Below are positions 26,271 through 33,783 of a stretch of 64,000 nucleotides of DNA, piece by piece. The notes beneath the pieces are model-generated. The model ran no database searches. It had not been told where the DNA came from and worked only from the letters and a program-made list of their open reading frames with translations. The DNA is taken from NCBI RefSeq assembly GCF_037969875.1, contig NZ_CP150218.1:1984001-2048000 (forward strand). The letters are read 5' to 3'. Source of the stretch: Paenibacillus sp. FSL R7-0337 (GTDB lineage: Bacteria > Bacillota > Bacilli > Paenibacillales > Paenibacillaceae). Every line of letters starts with the position of its first letter. Positions within the stretch are counted from its first letter, which is position 1. The position numbers and the translations under genes are program-made.

Positions 26271-27653
26271 CTATTTGACTTCTACTTTATCTTCGCCAAG
26301 CGAGCGGGTAACATTATCCTTCAGCTGCTTCACAGCATCTTCCGGCGACAGCTTGCCTGAAGCAATGCTCTCTACAATACTCTGAAGCTGCGCAGATACA
26401 GTCGCATACTGATCATTGGCCGGGCGGAATTTCGCCACTTCCAGTAAAGCTTGCGCCTCCGCTGTATACGTACGGTCTGTATAGCCTGCTACGTCCACCG
26501 AATCATTACGCGGGCTCAGGTTGCCCTCTGCCACTACGCGTCCTGTTGCATTCTCCTGATTCATCAGGAACTCCAGGAACTTCCACGCCGCTTCCTTGTT
26601 CTGCGATTGTGCCGGAATCGACCAGGCCCATCCGCCGGACATGGTGATGGCTCCAGGCTCTTGACCCTTCTGCGTCGGGAATGGAGCGAAGCCCATCTTG
26701 TCAGCTACATTCTCAATCGGAGCCGCGCCGTTCTCGAACCAGGTTGATCCTGCCCAGCTTCCGTCCACGGCCATCGCCAGCTTGCCTTGCGGGAACAGCT
26801 GCTGGAAGGCAATGCTGCCGGCTTGTCCGTTAAGCGCTACCTGCATCGAAGGGCCTGTCTTATCTACATTGAACAATTGATTAATGAATTTGAAGGAGTC
26901 TATTAGTCCGGGGCTGCTTACAACCCATTTCTTGGTTTCATCGTTATACAGTGTGTCGTTCGTGCCGTACAGAAGCATCTCCAGCGTCTGCATGGTTACG
27001 CCTTCTCCGCTCGACTTGCCCACGATCATATTCAGCGGAGTTACGCCCGGCAGCTTATCCTTGATGGTACGTGCGGCTTCCAGCACCTCATCCCAGGTAG
27101 CAGGCTTGAACGGTACCGGTAATCCTGCTTGTGCCAGCAGCTCTTTGTTATACCAGATACCGCGTGTATCGGAGGTGGCAGGAATGCCGTAGATTTTGCC
27201 GTCTTCACCAGTCACACCGGCTTTGAGGTTCTCAATGAATTTATCCTTCCAGTCACTCCAGCCCGCAACCTGCGTATCCAGCGGCTCCAGATATCCGGCT
27301 GCGGCATCCGACTTGATGATCGAGGTATCTTCGGCTACGATGTCCGGCGCTGTATCGGGCGACTTCATCTGCAGAACGATCTTGGAGGTGTAATCTCCTT
27401 CACTGGCCAGCACCGGAGCAATCTTGATCTTGATATCCGGGTTGTCCGTTTCGAATTTCTTTATCAGTCCCGATTCAAAATACTTGGTCAATGTATCTTC
27501 GGAGCCCGACGAACGGAAGGTAATGGTGACCTCCTTCTTCCCTTCGGCTGCTCCCGAACCGGAGTTCGAATTGCCGCTTGAACAAGCTGTAGTCAACAGA
27601 AGAAGAGAAGCCATTGCCGCAGTCATCGAAACTTTGAATTTATTCATTTTCAT
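26271..27653 (-). CDS. Sugar ABC transporter substrate-binding lipoprotein
   Basis: 460 aa, CUT1 family-1 solute-binding fold. The start at 27653 (MKMNKFKVSMTA) gives a lipoprotein signal with lipobox LTTAC and Cys24; AAAGGGG lies upstream. A longer frame from 27818 would put 55 unlikely residues before the signal peptide. The 5' leader holds a nested hairpin repeat (27683-27740) and a cre-like site. It is the first transport gene of the mannoside cluster. Confidence 0.93.
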   Translation of the reverse strand: MKMNKFKVSMTAAMASLLLLTTACSSGNSNSGSGAAEGKKEVTITFRSSGSEDTLTKYFESGLIKKFETDNPDIKIKIAPVLASEGDYTSKIVLQMKSPDTAPDIVAEDTSIIKSDAAAGYLEPLDTQVAGWSDWKDKFIENLKAGVTGEDGKIYGIPATSDTRGIWYNKELLAQAGLPVPFKPATWDEVLEAARTIKDKLPGVTPLNMIVGKSSGEGVTMQTLEMLLYGTNDTLYNDETKKWVVSSPGLIDSFKFINQLFNVDKTGPSMQVALNGQAGSIAFQQLFPQGKLAMAVDGSWAGSTWFENGAAPIENVADKMGFAPFPTQKGQEPGAITMSGGWAWSIPAQSQNKEAAWKFLEFLMNQENATGRVVAEGNLSPRNDSVDVAGYTDRTYTAEAQALLEVAKFRPANDQYATVSAQLQSIVESIASGKLSPEDAVKQLKDNVTRSLGEDKVEVK

Positions 27654-27682
27654 TTGTCTTTGCCCCTTTGGTTGTAGTTTGA

Positions 27683-27740
27683 CAAGTGGAAACGTCTTTG
27701 CCGTCCTTTTTAAGGACGGCACCCGTTTCAGCGAGAAATA
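27683..27740. repeat. Nested-hairpin dispersed element, copy 1 (complete)
   Basis: GCCGTCCTT (27700-27708) pairs with AAGGACGGC (27712-27720), inside a second stem GAAACG (27689-27694) with CGTTTC (27724-27729). It begins CAAGTGGAAACG and ends GCGAGAAATA. Copy 2 at 37504 shares the start, CCGTCCTTTT and the end but lacks the closing arm. This copy lies in the untranslated leader of the sugar-binding protein. Confidence 0.65.
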
Positions 27741-27779
27741 GAAGGATAAGTTATCGTGTGCAACATATAAATTCTTATA

Positions 27780-27794
27780 TTTTAACGCTTTCAT
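27780..27794 (-). promoter_or_regulatory. cre-like site upstream of the sugar-binding protein gene
   Basis: On the minus strand ATGAAAGCGTTAAAA fits the CcpA consensus except at one position. It lies about 130 bp upstream of the lipoprotein start. Confidence 0.4.
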
Positions 27795-27845
27795 TAAAGC
27801 TTCAAAAAGAACGGACAAGCCGTCTTTTCTACTTCACTATCCGGT

Positions 27846-29159
27846 CTACTTCACTACCCGTAATCCGCAATAATCCATAATCAGTTCGCTGAACAGCATA
27901 TTCGACCAGGAGAACCATGGACGGGTGAATGCTGCGGCATCGTTGACCGAGAAGCCTTCATGGGTCAAGCCTGTGCCGCCATCCGTATCCTGGATCAGTT
28001 GCAGTAAGCGTTCTTTCTCGCTGCGTTCCGGTGTCGTAAGTCCTTGCATGGACAAGGCGATGTGCCAGATGTAACCCTCCGGGGTATGCGGACTGCCGAT
28101 GCCTTCCGCAACCTGTCCTTTATAGTAATAAGGATTATCTTCGCTAAGGATAAATCTCCGGGTATTGCGGTACACCTCGTCATTCTCGTCGGTGTAGCCA
28201 AGGTAAGGCAAGGACAGCAGGCTTGGAACATTGGCATCATCCATAAGATTGTAATGACCTAGCCCGTCCGTCTCATAAGCATAGATTCTCCCATAGACCG
28301 GATGATTATAGATTCCATACTCCTGAATCCCCTGATTAATCTCCTGGCCCAGCTTCTGTGCCGCTGCCGCAAGCTCCTGATCCCCGTAGATCTCTTGAGC
28401 GATCTCTTCCAGATAGCGCAGGACCACCACAGCGAACATATTGGACGGCACGAGATAACCATATTCACAGCAATCATCACTAGGCCGGAAGCCTGACCAG
28501 GTCATCCCGGTATAAGCGGTTTCGCTGCCTTTGCCCTCCCGGGTCAAGGTATCTGTAAGCGGTGCATCCAGCCGCTGGAACCGGTAGCCCGACTCCGTCT
28601 CATGATGCTGCTCCACTCTCCACAGCTTCATAATTTCGAGCGCTGCCTTGCGGAAGGTCTCATCGAACTGCGTGACGCAGCCGCTATTCTTCCAGAGCAG
28701 ATAACTGAGCTGGATCGGATACGCCAGCGAATCAATCTCATACTTGCGTTCCCAGATCCATGGGCTCATGTCGGTAAGATCCGATTGATGCCCGTGGCCG
28801 TTCGCCTCTTCATTGAAGGCATTGGCATACGGATCGAGCAGAACATAATTCATCTGCCGCTTCACAAGACCCGCAATCATCGCTTCCATGTTAGGATCTT
28901 CTGCGGCAAGCAGCAGATACGGGCGAACCTGGGCGGCGGAATCACGCAGCCACATAGCTGGTATATCACCTGTTATAACGAAGGTGGTGCCATCCGCTTT
29001 CTGCGAAATAGTGGTACCAATAGTATTGATAATGCAGTCCTCGAACATCTTGGCCAGCTTGGAAGAGTCTGGCAACTCCCCTTGTACCTTGCCGATCAAA
29101 TCATAAACAGACTTCGGAATTTCATTCTGTAGCTTCACGGGTGTATGTCGCACCTCCAA
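27846..29159 (-). CDS. Exo-alpha-1,6-mannosidase, glycoside hydrolase family 125
   Basis: 437 aa, full family length. Conserved GH125 segments are visible: GDIPAMWLRDSAAQVRPYL, the metal-independent active-site regions around SPWIWERKYEIDSLAYP and GMTWSGFRPSDD, and DDANVPSLLSLPYLGY. It is cytoplasmic (no signal peptide) and would trim alpha-1,6-linked mannose from imported N-glycan or yeast-mannan fragments, together with GH38. A GGAGGT site precedes the start. The 220 bp upstream contain ATGGTATAT boxes and a cre-like site. Confidence 0.93.
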   Translation of the reverse strand: MEVRHTPVKLQNEIPKSVYDLIGKVQGELPDSSKLAKMFEDCIINTIGTTISQKADGTTFVITGDIPAMWLRDSAAQVRPYLLLAAEDPNMEAMIAGLVKRQMNYVLLDPYANAFNEEANGHGHQSDLTDMSPWIWERKYEIDSLAYPIQLSYLLWKNSGCVTQFDETFRKAALEIMKLWRVEQHHETESGYRFQRLDAPLTDTLTREGKGSETAYTGMTWSGFRPSDDCCEYGYLVPSNMFAVVVLRYLEEIAQEIYGDQELAAAAQKLGQEINQGIQEYGIYNHPVYGRIYAYETDGLGHYNLMDDANVPSLLSLPYLGYTDENDEVYRNTRRFILSEDNPYYYKGQVAEGIGSPHTPEGYIWHIALSMQGLTTPERSEKERLLQLIQDTDGGTGLTHEGFSVNDAAAFTRPWFSWSNMLFSELIMDYCGLRVVK

Positions 29160-29266
29160 ATGGTATATATCAGTATTTCAAACGCTTTCATCATAGTAAA
29201 CAAATAATATTAATATGTCAATATAATAATGGTATATTTATAGAGTTGTATGACCTATTGGTATAT
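29160..29266. promoter_or_regulatory. Cluster of WTGGTATAT operator boxes upstream of GH125
   Basis: ATGGTATAT occurs at 29160-29168 and 29229-29237, and TTGGTATAT at 29258-29266. The same 9-mer on the minus strand lies in the inverted repeat before the regulator gene (30573-30581). Four copies, all near the regulator and its probable target, suggest the binding site of the GntR/LacI-type regulator. Confidence 0.5.
29177..29191 (-). promoter_or_regulatory. cre-like site upstream of GH125
   Basis: On the minus strand ATGAAAGCGTTTGAA fits the CcpA consensus with one mismatch. It lies among the operator boxes, so the mannoside genes may be both induced by substrate and repressed by glucose. Confidence 0.45.
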
Positions 29267-29295
29267 ATAGTATATTCAGATCGGAAGCTGAATAA

Positions 29296-29323
29296 CAAAA
29301 AAAGCCCCCGCAACGGAGGCTTT
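29296..29323 (-). terminator. Rho-independent terminator of the regulator gene
   Basis: On the minus strand AAAGCC-T-CCG and CGG-G-GGCTTT form the stem around TTG, followed by TTTTGTTATT. It lies 56 bp after the regulator stop. Confidence 0.85.
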
Positions 29324-29378
29324 GATCTTACTCCCACGGTTGGGCTTTCAAGAATTCCAGGTACGCTGCTCAGCCAGG

Positions 29379-30527
29379 TCAGTCCTTGCGGACCGGTGCT
29401 GTTGACTTGCCCTTAATCAACTCGGCCGGTAAAAGAATCCGGGAAATCGGCTGCTCGTTCCCATGCATAGTGAATACATTCTCATACGCCTGCTTGCCGA
29501 TGCTGAACTGATTCTGGCGCATATGCGTCACTCTACAGCCTTCATAGGACTCCGGGCTGTCGAAGCAAATCAGGGACAAGTCTTCGGGAATCCGCAGTCC
29601 CAGCTTGCCCGCCGCCTCTTCGACCAGCAACGCGATACTATATTCGGCTGCGAACAGCGCGGTGATCTGAGGATATTTCCGCAGATGCTCTACCAGCTTG
29701 TCTACATCGCTAATACGGGCCTCCGGGTCAAATACATTCGGCATAGTAGACGTGATCGTCTCCATCCATAATTCACGGTTCGCCAGCAGATTATGCTCCA
29801 TGTGAGCTTCGAGAATACCATCGATCCGTTCCTCTATTGCGGTTGTATTCGCTGGCGGAGGCGCGAGAAATCCGATATGGCGGTGCCCAAGCCCGAAGAG
29901 ATAGTGCGTGGCTTCCTTGGCCGCCTGAATATTATCAGTACTCACAGAAGAGGCGGGAATCCCCTTCAGATAGCGGTCAATCATGACGAACGGGAATTTC
30001 TGGATGACCAGCTTCAGGATCTCGGCACTGAAATATTCGCCTTGCGCCGGGAAGATAATCAGCCCGTCCACCCCAAGCCCCAAGAGCTGTTGAATCGCCT
30101 GCTCCTCCAGCTCGGGAATCCCGAACGACCGCCGCACAATCAGAAATGCGTCATTCTCCCGCGAAGCTTCTTCCATGCCGTAGATCAGCTCTGTGCCGTA
30201 CATATCACTGAAGTGTGTAATCACCAGTCCGATGATCCGTTTCTTGCCTGTGGTCCGGACCGTCTGCTGGCTGTCAAAAGGTTTCATGATCAGCGAGTTC
30301 GCATCGGCTACGAAGGAGCCTCTGCCTGGCTGACGGACGATTAGATGTTCATCAGCCAGCATTTTCAGTGCTTTCTTGGAGGTAATCCGGCTCACCCCAA
30401 ATTCACTGCACAGTTCTTTTTCTGAGGGAACCCGCTCCCCCGCTTTATATTCATGATTCGTAATTCGCTCACGCAGCGTATGAAAGATCATTTCGTACAT
30501 CGGCTTCGAGCCTGAGTCATTGGCCAT
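29379..30527 (-). CDS. GntR/LacI-type (AraR-like) transcriptional repressor
   Basis: 382 aa: an N-terminal GntR winged helix (about 10-75; RITNHEYKAGERVPSEKELC) fused to a LacI/periplasmic-binding-protein-like sugar sensor (about 95-375), the AraR architecture. The start at 30527 has GGAGGT 7 nt upstream; a longer frame from 30566 is less likely. It probably represses the adjacent mannoside genes and itself through ATGGTATAT sites. The inducer is presumably a mannoside or mannose derivative. Confidence 0.9.
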   Translation of the reverse strand: MANDSGSKPMYEMIFHTLRERITNHEYKAGERVPSEKELCSEFGVSRITSKKALKMLADEHLIVRQPGRGSFVADANSLIMKPFDSQQTVRTTGKKRIIGLVITHFSDMYGTELIYGMEEASRENDAFLIVRRSFGIPELEEQAIQQLLGLGVDGLIIFPAQGEYFSAEILKLVIQKFPFVMIDRYLKGIPASSVSTDNIQAAKEATHYLFGLGHRHIGFLAPPPANTTAIEERIDGILEAHMEHNLLANRELWMETITSTMPNVFDPEARISDVDKLVEHLRKYPQITALFAAEYSIALLVEEAAGKLGLRIPEDLSLICFDSPESYEGCRVTHMRQNQFSIGKQAYENVFTMHGNEQPISRILLPAELIKGKSTAPVRKD

Positions 30528-30570
30528 ATCAAGCACCTCCATTACCGCTTTCTCTTGGAAAGACACAACC

Positions 30571-30590
30571 TAATATACCATGTTATATTA
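30571..30590. promoter_or_regulatory. Inverted-repeat operator of the GntR/LacI regulator
   Basis: TAATATA and TATATTA flank CCATGT in a perfect 7-6-7 dyad, 44 bp upstream of the regulator start. It contains the ATGGTATAT box (minus strand 30581-30573), so autoregulation is likely. Confidence 0.55.
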
Positions 30591-30630
30591 GTAATGTGAA
30601 GCATACGGATAAAAGGAGCGCCTGAGAATT

Positions 30631-30835
30631 GTTGCAATTATTGCAGGAATCCTCTATACCTATTACTGGCTGAAGTGGAATGTTGCATAAATTGCATAAA
30701 TTTCTGTGATTAGAGCAAGTTTGCGCTGGATTTGTTGCATTTTGTGCAGGATTTCAGCATAGACCGCTTCAATAGGGCAGGATTGTTGCATTTCATGCAG
30801 AATTTCTCAACAATTGTTACTGGCTGTGAAGCCTA
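30631..30835 (+). repeat. 51-bp tandem array 3 (four C units)
   Basis: GTTGCA heads start at 30631, 30682, 30734 and 30785, spaced 51, 52 and 51 bp. Each head is a TGCA-to-TGCA near-palindrome: TGCAATTATTGCA, TGCATAAATTGCA, TGCATTTTGTGCA, TGCATTTCATGCA, mostly followed by an ATTTC-like word. Linkers are poorly conserved except for TACTGGCTG in units 1 and 4. The period equals that of arrays 1 and 2 but the head differs. It fills the gap between the regulator's promoter and the MFS gene's terminator. Confidence 0.75.
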
Positions 30836-30904
30836 GAGCCCATCGCTCATCGTGGCAGCACCCACTGTATTCAGTTTTTGCTTGTAATACACGTTTCTAA
30901 TAAA

Positions 30905-30940
30905 ATACAAATAAGGAGCGCCTCATATGGGGCACTCCTT
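30905..30940 (-). terminator. Rho-independent terminator of the MFS exporter gene
   Basis: On the minus strand AAGGAG-T-GCC pairs with GGC-G-CTCCTT (one mismatch) around CCCATATGA, followed by ATTTGTATTTTATT. The arm word AAGGAGCGCCT also occurs exactly 300 bp away at 30613. Confidence 0.75.
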
Positions 30941-30962
30941 CAACCATAAAAGCATACAACCC

Positions 30963-32264
30963 CTACCGGACACGCTGGCGTAGCGGGCTTCCCTTCTTCG
31001 CCTTGAATGAATTCCGCTCTGTCCGGCCTTCCCCTTCGGCATCGTCCTTACTGGGCGTTACCGCGAAGAAGGACAGCAAGCCGCCTACGGCCCCGACGCC
31101 CGCCATGGTGAAGAACAAGGTCCAATGTCCCCGGTTCATCAAAAGGGACACTACCGGCGGGCCCAGCGCGACCCCGATGAATCTCATGCTGCTGTAGAGG
31201 GAAGTTATCGTGCCCCGGTTCTCCTTCTCGATGCCTTCGGTAATCAGTGCATCCATGCAGGGCAGAACCACTCCGATCCCGATTCCGCTTAGACTCAGGA
31301 ACCCGACCATGTAATAGATGTTCTCGCTGAAGCCCGTAATCAGCGTGGCAGCAGTCAGTAAGGCCATGCCGCCGAAGCCGAGCCATTTCATGAGCGGCTT
31401 GTTTTTGCCGATGATCTTGCCGCTTCCGTAAGAGGCCAGACATAGCAAAGCAAGCGGAATAGCCAGAACGAAGCCTTTGTAGGCCCCATGCAGGTTATAT
31501 CTCGATTCGAGGATCTCAGATAAGTAGAACAGCACCCCGAAGGTGGCGAACATGCAGATGCCCCCGATGGCGAAGATGGCGTACAGCCAGCGGCCCTTCT
31601 CATGCAATACGTTCTTAATGCCGCCCAGGAATTCCTTAAGACTGATCTTCTCCGCCTCCTCCTTAGGCTTCTTGACCAGGAAGATCACTAGAATGCAAGA
31701 GATCAGGCACAGGACAGGAATGGCGATAAAAGGCGCATACCATAGCAGCATCCCCAGATAAGCTCCAAGGATCGGGCTGACCACTTTCCCGAAGGTATTG
31801 GAGGTTTCAATAATCCCGAGCCCCTTGCTCACCTCCTTCTCGTCCTTGAACAGATCGCCCACGAAGGGAATGACGATGGGAAAAGCGCCTGCGGCACCGA
31901 TCCCCTGGACGAAACGTCCGGCAAGAATGATCCAGTACGCGCTCACTCCTGTGAAGAACCAGGCAGCGGCGACACATCCGGCTCCGCCCAGGGCGGCCAG
32001 GATCAGGCTGGGCAGAATTACTTTTTTTCGCCCGAAGCGATCTGATAAATAGCCGGCGATGGGAATCATCAGGATGGCGATCAGGCCATAGACAGTGATG
32101 ATCATACTGACCTCAAAAGCGTTCACCCCAAGCTCCTTCGAGATCTGCGGCAGGATCGGCAACAACATTGAATTACCCAGTGTCATAATCAGCGGGATGG
32201 AGGATAGCGCAATTAGTGCCCCTTTTGTACCTCTTCCCCCTTGGGACTCTTCGGACCCGTTCAT
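30963..32264 (-). CDS. MFS drug/metabolite exporter (12-14 TM, DHA1-like)
   Basis: 433 aa with 12 predicted helices. The loop motif GYLSDRFGRKKVILPS after TM2 is motif A, and RFVQGIGAAGAFPIVIPFVGD carries the antiporter motif C-like segment of proton-driven exporters. The nearest known examples are Bacillus YmfD/YitG-like multidrug or bacillibactin exporters. The C-terminal tail is charged and cytosolic. No accessory genes are linked, so the cargo is not known. Confidence 0.85.
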   Translation of the reverse strand: MNGSEESQGGRGTKGALIALSSIPLIMTLGNSMLLPILPQISKELGVNAFEVSMIITVYGLIAILMIPIAGYLSDRFGRKKVILPSLILAALGGAGCVAAAWFFTGVSAYWIILAGRFVQGIGAAGAFPIVIPFVGDLFKDEKEVSKGLGIIETSNTFGKVVSPILGAYLGMLLWYAPFIAIPVLCLISCILVIFLVKKPKEEAEKISLKEFLGGIKNVLHEKGRWLYAIFAIGGICMFATFGVLFYLSEILESRYNLHGAYKGFVLAIPLALLCLASYGSGKIIGKNKPLMKWLGFGGMALLTAATLITGFSENIYYMVGFLSLSGIGIGVVLPCMDALITEGIEKENRGTITSLYSSMRFIGVALGPPVVSLLMNRGHWTLFFTMAGVGAVGGLLSFFAVTPSKDDAEGEGRTERNSFKAKKGSPLRQRVR

Positions 32265-32499
32265 GGACGAACCACCTTCTTTTAGTTTCGCATCCTGCTT
32301 ATTGTCGGTCTAACGGCTGTATTTATACCCAGGAATGATCCAGCTGATGATTACCTAACTTCACATCTGCTTATTATGGAATGACAGTCAGCCTTTTATC
32401 CGTGTCAACAAATTTACAACCTTGCTCTGTAATATCTCTGTTTCCTCCAGGACATGCTACCCCTTGTTCAAAACCAACCGCAAAGGAGCTTGATTACTT

Positions 32500-33021
32500 A
32501 TGACAGGAATTCTAGGCGGCAACCCCAAAGATGAGCCGATGCATTATGGAGAGATTTTTACGGTGTGGGAGGCTTCGATGGCTGCCAAGGGCGCCTTATC
32601 GTCTTACAGAGCCTACATGTATCATGCCGGAGATAGTGACCTGAAGAAAATCATCGCCTCTATGATCGACCAGGCGGAGCTGGAGATCAGCGAATGCGAC
32701 TCGCTGCTGGCTGAGCAGGGCATTGCTGCTGCCCCGGCACTGCCAAACCGCCCTGAAGCGAGACTGGAGGATATTCCGGTCGGCGCACGGTTCACGGACC
32801 CTGAGATTGCAGCCATGGTTGCAGCCACTCTGGCGGTTGGACTGGTGGCGTGCAGCCAGGCGATGGGGATGTCTATCCGTGAGGATATCGGCGCATTGTT
32901 CGCCAAATATCATCTCACCAAGGCAGCTATCGGTGTGAAGAATCTGCATCTGCTGAAGAAAAAAGGCTGGCTGGTTCCCCCGCCGCTGCTCGTCAAGAGA
33001 CCGGAACCGGTCCACGCGTAA
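32500..33021 (+). CDS. DUF3231 family protein
   Basis: 173 aa, all-helical, similar to the DUF3231 (spore/ferritin-like fold) proteins of Bacilli: MHYGEIFTVWEASMAAKGAL, YRAYMYHAGDSDLKKII, and the C-terminal ALFAKYHLTKAAIGVKN. Many members contain two such domains (about 330 aa); this one has one. AAGGAG lies 11 nt before the ATG. Function is unknown; a spore or stress role is often suggested. Confidence 0.75.
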   Translation: MTGILGGNPKDEPMHYGEIFTVWEASMAAKGALSSYRAYMYHAGDSDLKKIIASMIDQAELEISECDSLLAEQGIAAAPALPNRPEARLEDIPVGARFTDPEIAAMVAATLAVGLVACSQAMGMSIREDIGALFAKYHLTKAAIGVKNLHLLKKKGWLVPPPLLVKRPEPVHA

Positions 33022-33052
33022 AGCAGCCGGTTACAGCATCTGATACAGCAAG

Positions 33053-33080
33053 AGGCCCGCGATTCTTCGCGGGCCTTCTT
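33053..33080 (+). terminator. Rho-independent terminator
   Basis: AGGCCCGCG pairs with CGCGGGCCT around ATTCTT, followed by TCTT. It ends the DUF3231 transcript. Confidence 0.8.
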
Positions 33081-33150
33081 CAGGTCTGGTTGTCCTATTC
33101 TCCCATCCTGTGGAATAAGCTATCTATATAGAATAAAGGAGGAGGACATC

Positions 33151-33783
33151 ATTAACATTTTCATAGGTTATATGGTGCTGGGATTATCCCTGTCAGCGCC
33201 TATCGGCCCTATTAATGCTGCCCAATTGGATAAGGGGCTGCGCGGAGGCTTCATGCCGGCTTGGGTAGTGGGCCTCGGAGCCATCAGCGCCGATATTATC
33301 TACATGCTACTGGTCTATCTGGGGATGATTCATCTGCTGGATGCTCCGTTCGTCAAGGCCTTTCTGTGGCTATTCGGCTTCTTCGTGCTGGTCTATACCG
33401 GTATCGAGAGCATCCAGCATTCTGGGCAGATTGCAGCCGCAGACACGAGAGGCAGTGGGGTCTCCCTGTCCAAATCGTTCGTGTCGGGCTTCCTCATGTC
33501 GCTGTTCAATCCCCTCTCCATCCTGTTCTGGCTCGGAATCTACGGCTCCATCTTGGCCAAAGCAGTTAACGAATACCCGATGCAGCAGCTCCTGATCTAC
33601 AGCGGCGCCATTGTTCTCGGCATACTGCTCTGGGATGTGACCATGGCGGCAGCCTCCAGCATGTTCCGCTCCTTCCTGACTTCGCGGGTGCTGAAGTCGA
33701 TCTCCGTCCTGTCAGGCCTATCGCTGGTCGGCTTCGGCTTCTATTTCGGGATTCAGGCGGCCCGGCTGCTGTTCTTTCATTAG
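33151..33783 (+). CDS. LysE/RhtB-family amino-acid exporter, probable ATT start
   Basis: About 210 aa, six membrane helices, with LysE-family features (LSLSAPIGPINAAQLDKGLRG; SFVSGFLMSLFNPLSILFWL). A strong AAAGGAGGAGG site at 33136-33145 is followed not by ATG but by ATT AAC ATT TTC ATA GGT TAT ATG. Family proteins normally begin M-N-I/L-F-I-G-Y-x-x-L-G, so translation probably starts at the ATT at 33151. The first ATG, 33172, is about 26 nt from the ribosome site and would cut into the first helix. The 3' end overlaps the convergent APC gene by 4 bp. Confidence 0.75.
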   Translation: MNIFIGYMVLGLSLSAPIGPINAAQLDKGLRGGFMPAWVVGLGAISADIIYMLLVYLGMIHLLDAPFVKAFLWLFGFFVLVYTGIESIQHSGQIAAADTRGSGVSLSKSFVSGFLMSLFNPLSILFWLGIYGSILAKAVNEYPMQQLLIYSGAIVLGILLWDVTMAAASSMFRSFLTSRVLKSISVLSGLSLVGFGFYFGIQAARLLFFH

